NCBI GenBank assembly: GCA_000993595.1
Contig: LBWJ01000012.1
Span: 16,327-80,326 of the forward strand
DNA from: Candidatus Peregrinibacteria bacterium GW2011_GWC2_39_14
GTDB taxonomy: Bacteria; Patescibacteriota; Gracilibacteria; UBA1369; UBA12463
Direction of reading: 5' to 3'
DNA: 64,000 nucleotides
Under the pieces are notes generated by a model. That model saw nothing but the letters and a program-made list of their open reading frames with translations. It did no database searches and had not been told where the DNA came from. Positions 63,320-64,000 of the stretch are shown here, piece after piece. The position numbers and the translations under genes are program-made. Every line of letters begins with the position of its first letter. Position 1 is the first letter of the stretch.

Positions 63320-63856
63320 ATGATTATGTTAATAAACTCAGACGACGTTGTATTTGGAGAAGCGCTTTTTGGAATACAAATGCCTCGCAATACCGATAGA
63401 GAGTCTTTTTGTGAAATAATTGCCAATGTTTTATTAAGAAATAAAGGCAATGTCGCAACGTTGCTGAGAGACGTTTTAGCAAAAGTCGCTTATAGGGAAC
63501 CTAAAATTCTTGAAGATTTTTCAGCTTATTTGAGAGACGCGGAAGTAACGGATTCGGATCTGGAAGCGGAATTAACGGGTCTTGCAGAGCAAGCGCAAAG
63601 TCGAATAAGTGCAACGCTTGAAGATCGCCAGCCTACGCTTAAGCAACAGGCTGTAATTCAAATGTTGCGTGAACAAGCCGGCGAACGCGTCGTTGGCAAA
63701 AGGCTATCTTTTAAAACTCCCGGGACTTCTTCCGGCATTGCCTCTTGTTTTGCTACCGATATAAATGATAAAATAGATACTCAAATACTTACATGGATGG
63801 ACCTTTGGGGGATAGACGCTGAATTGGTTAACGATAAAGCAGATTTGTTTTTGTAA
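63320..63856 (+). CDS. Hypothetical protein, 178 residues
   Basis: A soluble, mostly helical protein with its own promoter. It contains helices such as IIANVLLRNKGNVATLLRDV and LKQQAVIQMLREQAGERVVG, and a C-terminal part rich in Asp (DINDKIDTQILTWMDLWGID). No family recognised. ATG 63320 and 63326 are both possible starts. The end of the window lies 144 bases beyond. Confidence 0.55.
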   Translation: MIMLINSDDVVFGEALFGIQMPRNTDRESFCEIIANVLLRNKGNVATLLRDVLAKVAYREPKILEDFSAYLRDAEVTDSDLEAELTGLAEQAQSRISATLEDRQPTLKQQAVIQMLREQAGERVVGKRLSFKTPGTSSGIASCFATDINDKIDTQILTWMDLWGIDAELVNDKADLFL

Positions 63857-64000
63857 AAATTTTGGATAGGGAAAAGCCGCCATTTGGCCAAATCTTGCTA
63901 TTTCTAAAAAGACCCCAGTTTTTCCAGTTGCCGACGTGAGAAGAGAGAGATTTGGTTTGTCGGATGCCATTTTCTGTGGATTAAGGGTCTTAACGCATCT
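63857..64000. other. Window end without a supported gene
   Basis: Contains the perfect 12-base palindrome ATTTGGCCAAAT (63882-63893). A minus-strand frame starting at 63970 runs into the 178-aa gene and is not supported. A gene could start beyond the window. Confidence 0.35.

Noticed and set aside
63704..63970. Minus-strand frame of 88 codons at the window end
   Set aside because: More than half of it is antisense to the promoter-backed 178-residue gene. The stretch with GKTG is not a proper P-loop.

Overview
The window looks like a chromosomal piece of a Patescibacteria (Candidate Phyla Radiation) genome, most like the Peregrinibacteria. This is an inference from gene content: a DUF4012 protein, a DUF3352-like protein, a short alanyl-tRNA synthetase without its C-terminal domains, an SLH-type surface protein, and many unrecognised proteins on AT-rich DNA. 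TGA is used as a stop (alaS, ahcY), so this is the standard bacterial code and not the TGA=Gly code of Gracilibacteria. Almost no start codon has a Shine-Dalgarno sequence; most follow short A-rich leaders, and a few promoters sit so close to the ATG that the mRNA may be leaderless.

Layout. 1-5 kb: an MNT nucleotidyltransferase, a PAS-GAF sensor and a coupled DUF3352/DUF4012 membrane pair. 5-13.3 kb: alaS, an HEXXH protein, miaB, a PspC protein, an NYN nuclease, tRNA-Arg and a degenerate metallo-beta-lactamase-fold protein. 13.4-19.3 kb: a co-directional metabolic run eno-proA-proC-metK-ahcY (glycolysis, proline, SAM recycling). 19.4-24.4 kb: a large SLH-domain surface protein, a small membrane-anchored protein with a similar beta module, and a nucleotidyltransferase plus 48-aa partner. 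24.9-33.9 kb: tRNA-Glu, dnaJ, tRNA-Lys, a DNA-binding protein rich in TSQ repeats, ppdK, nadK, a glycosyltransferase and small proteins. 33.9-42.2 kb: recA-recX with a palindromic operator, an HNH endonuclease, nusA with a structured leader, a run of small unknown genes and a PilB/GspE ATPase.

42.2-57.7 kb is the most accessory-looking part: dprA, two tandem paralogues of unknown family, purM, an ftsE without ftsX, a 1714-residue coiled-coil protein with an HD-type hydrolase domain, a Xer tyrosine recombinase interrupted by a 425-residue homing-endonuclease intein in its HxLRH active-site motif, and a calpain-like cysteine protease fused to two FHA domains. 57.8-63.9 kb: dgt-nrdR (dNTP control), an L,D-transpeptidase, a UvrD/PcrA helicase and an unknown gene.

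Several layers of small repeated DNA run across the window: a GGGGACGGAGGCAATTTT family with about nine copies, two sites of which lie in frame inside miaB and dprA; a perfect REP-like hairpin inside recX; a hairpin-bearing element at exactly the same distance behind two tRNA genes with compensatory base changes; an AT-rich element at several gene ends; and a promoter type with a fixed TTTTTGGCT box in its spacer. No rRNA, CRISPR array, insertion sequence or prophage was seen.
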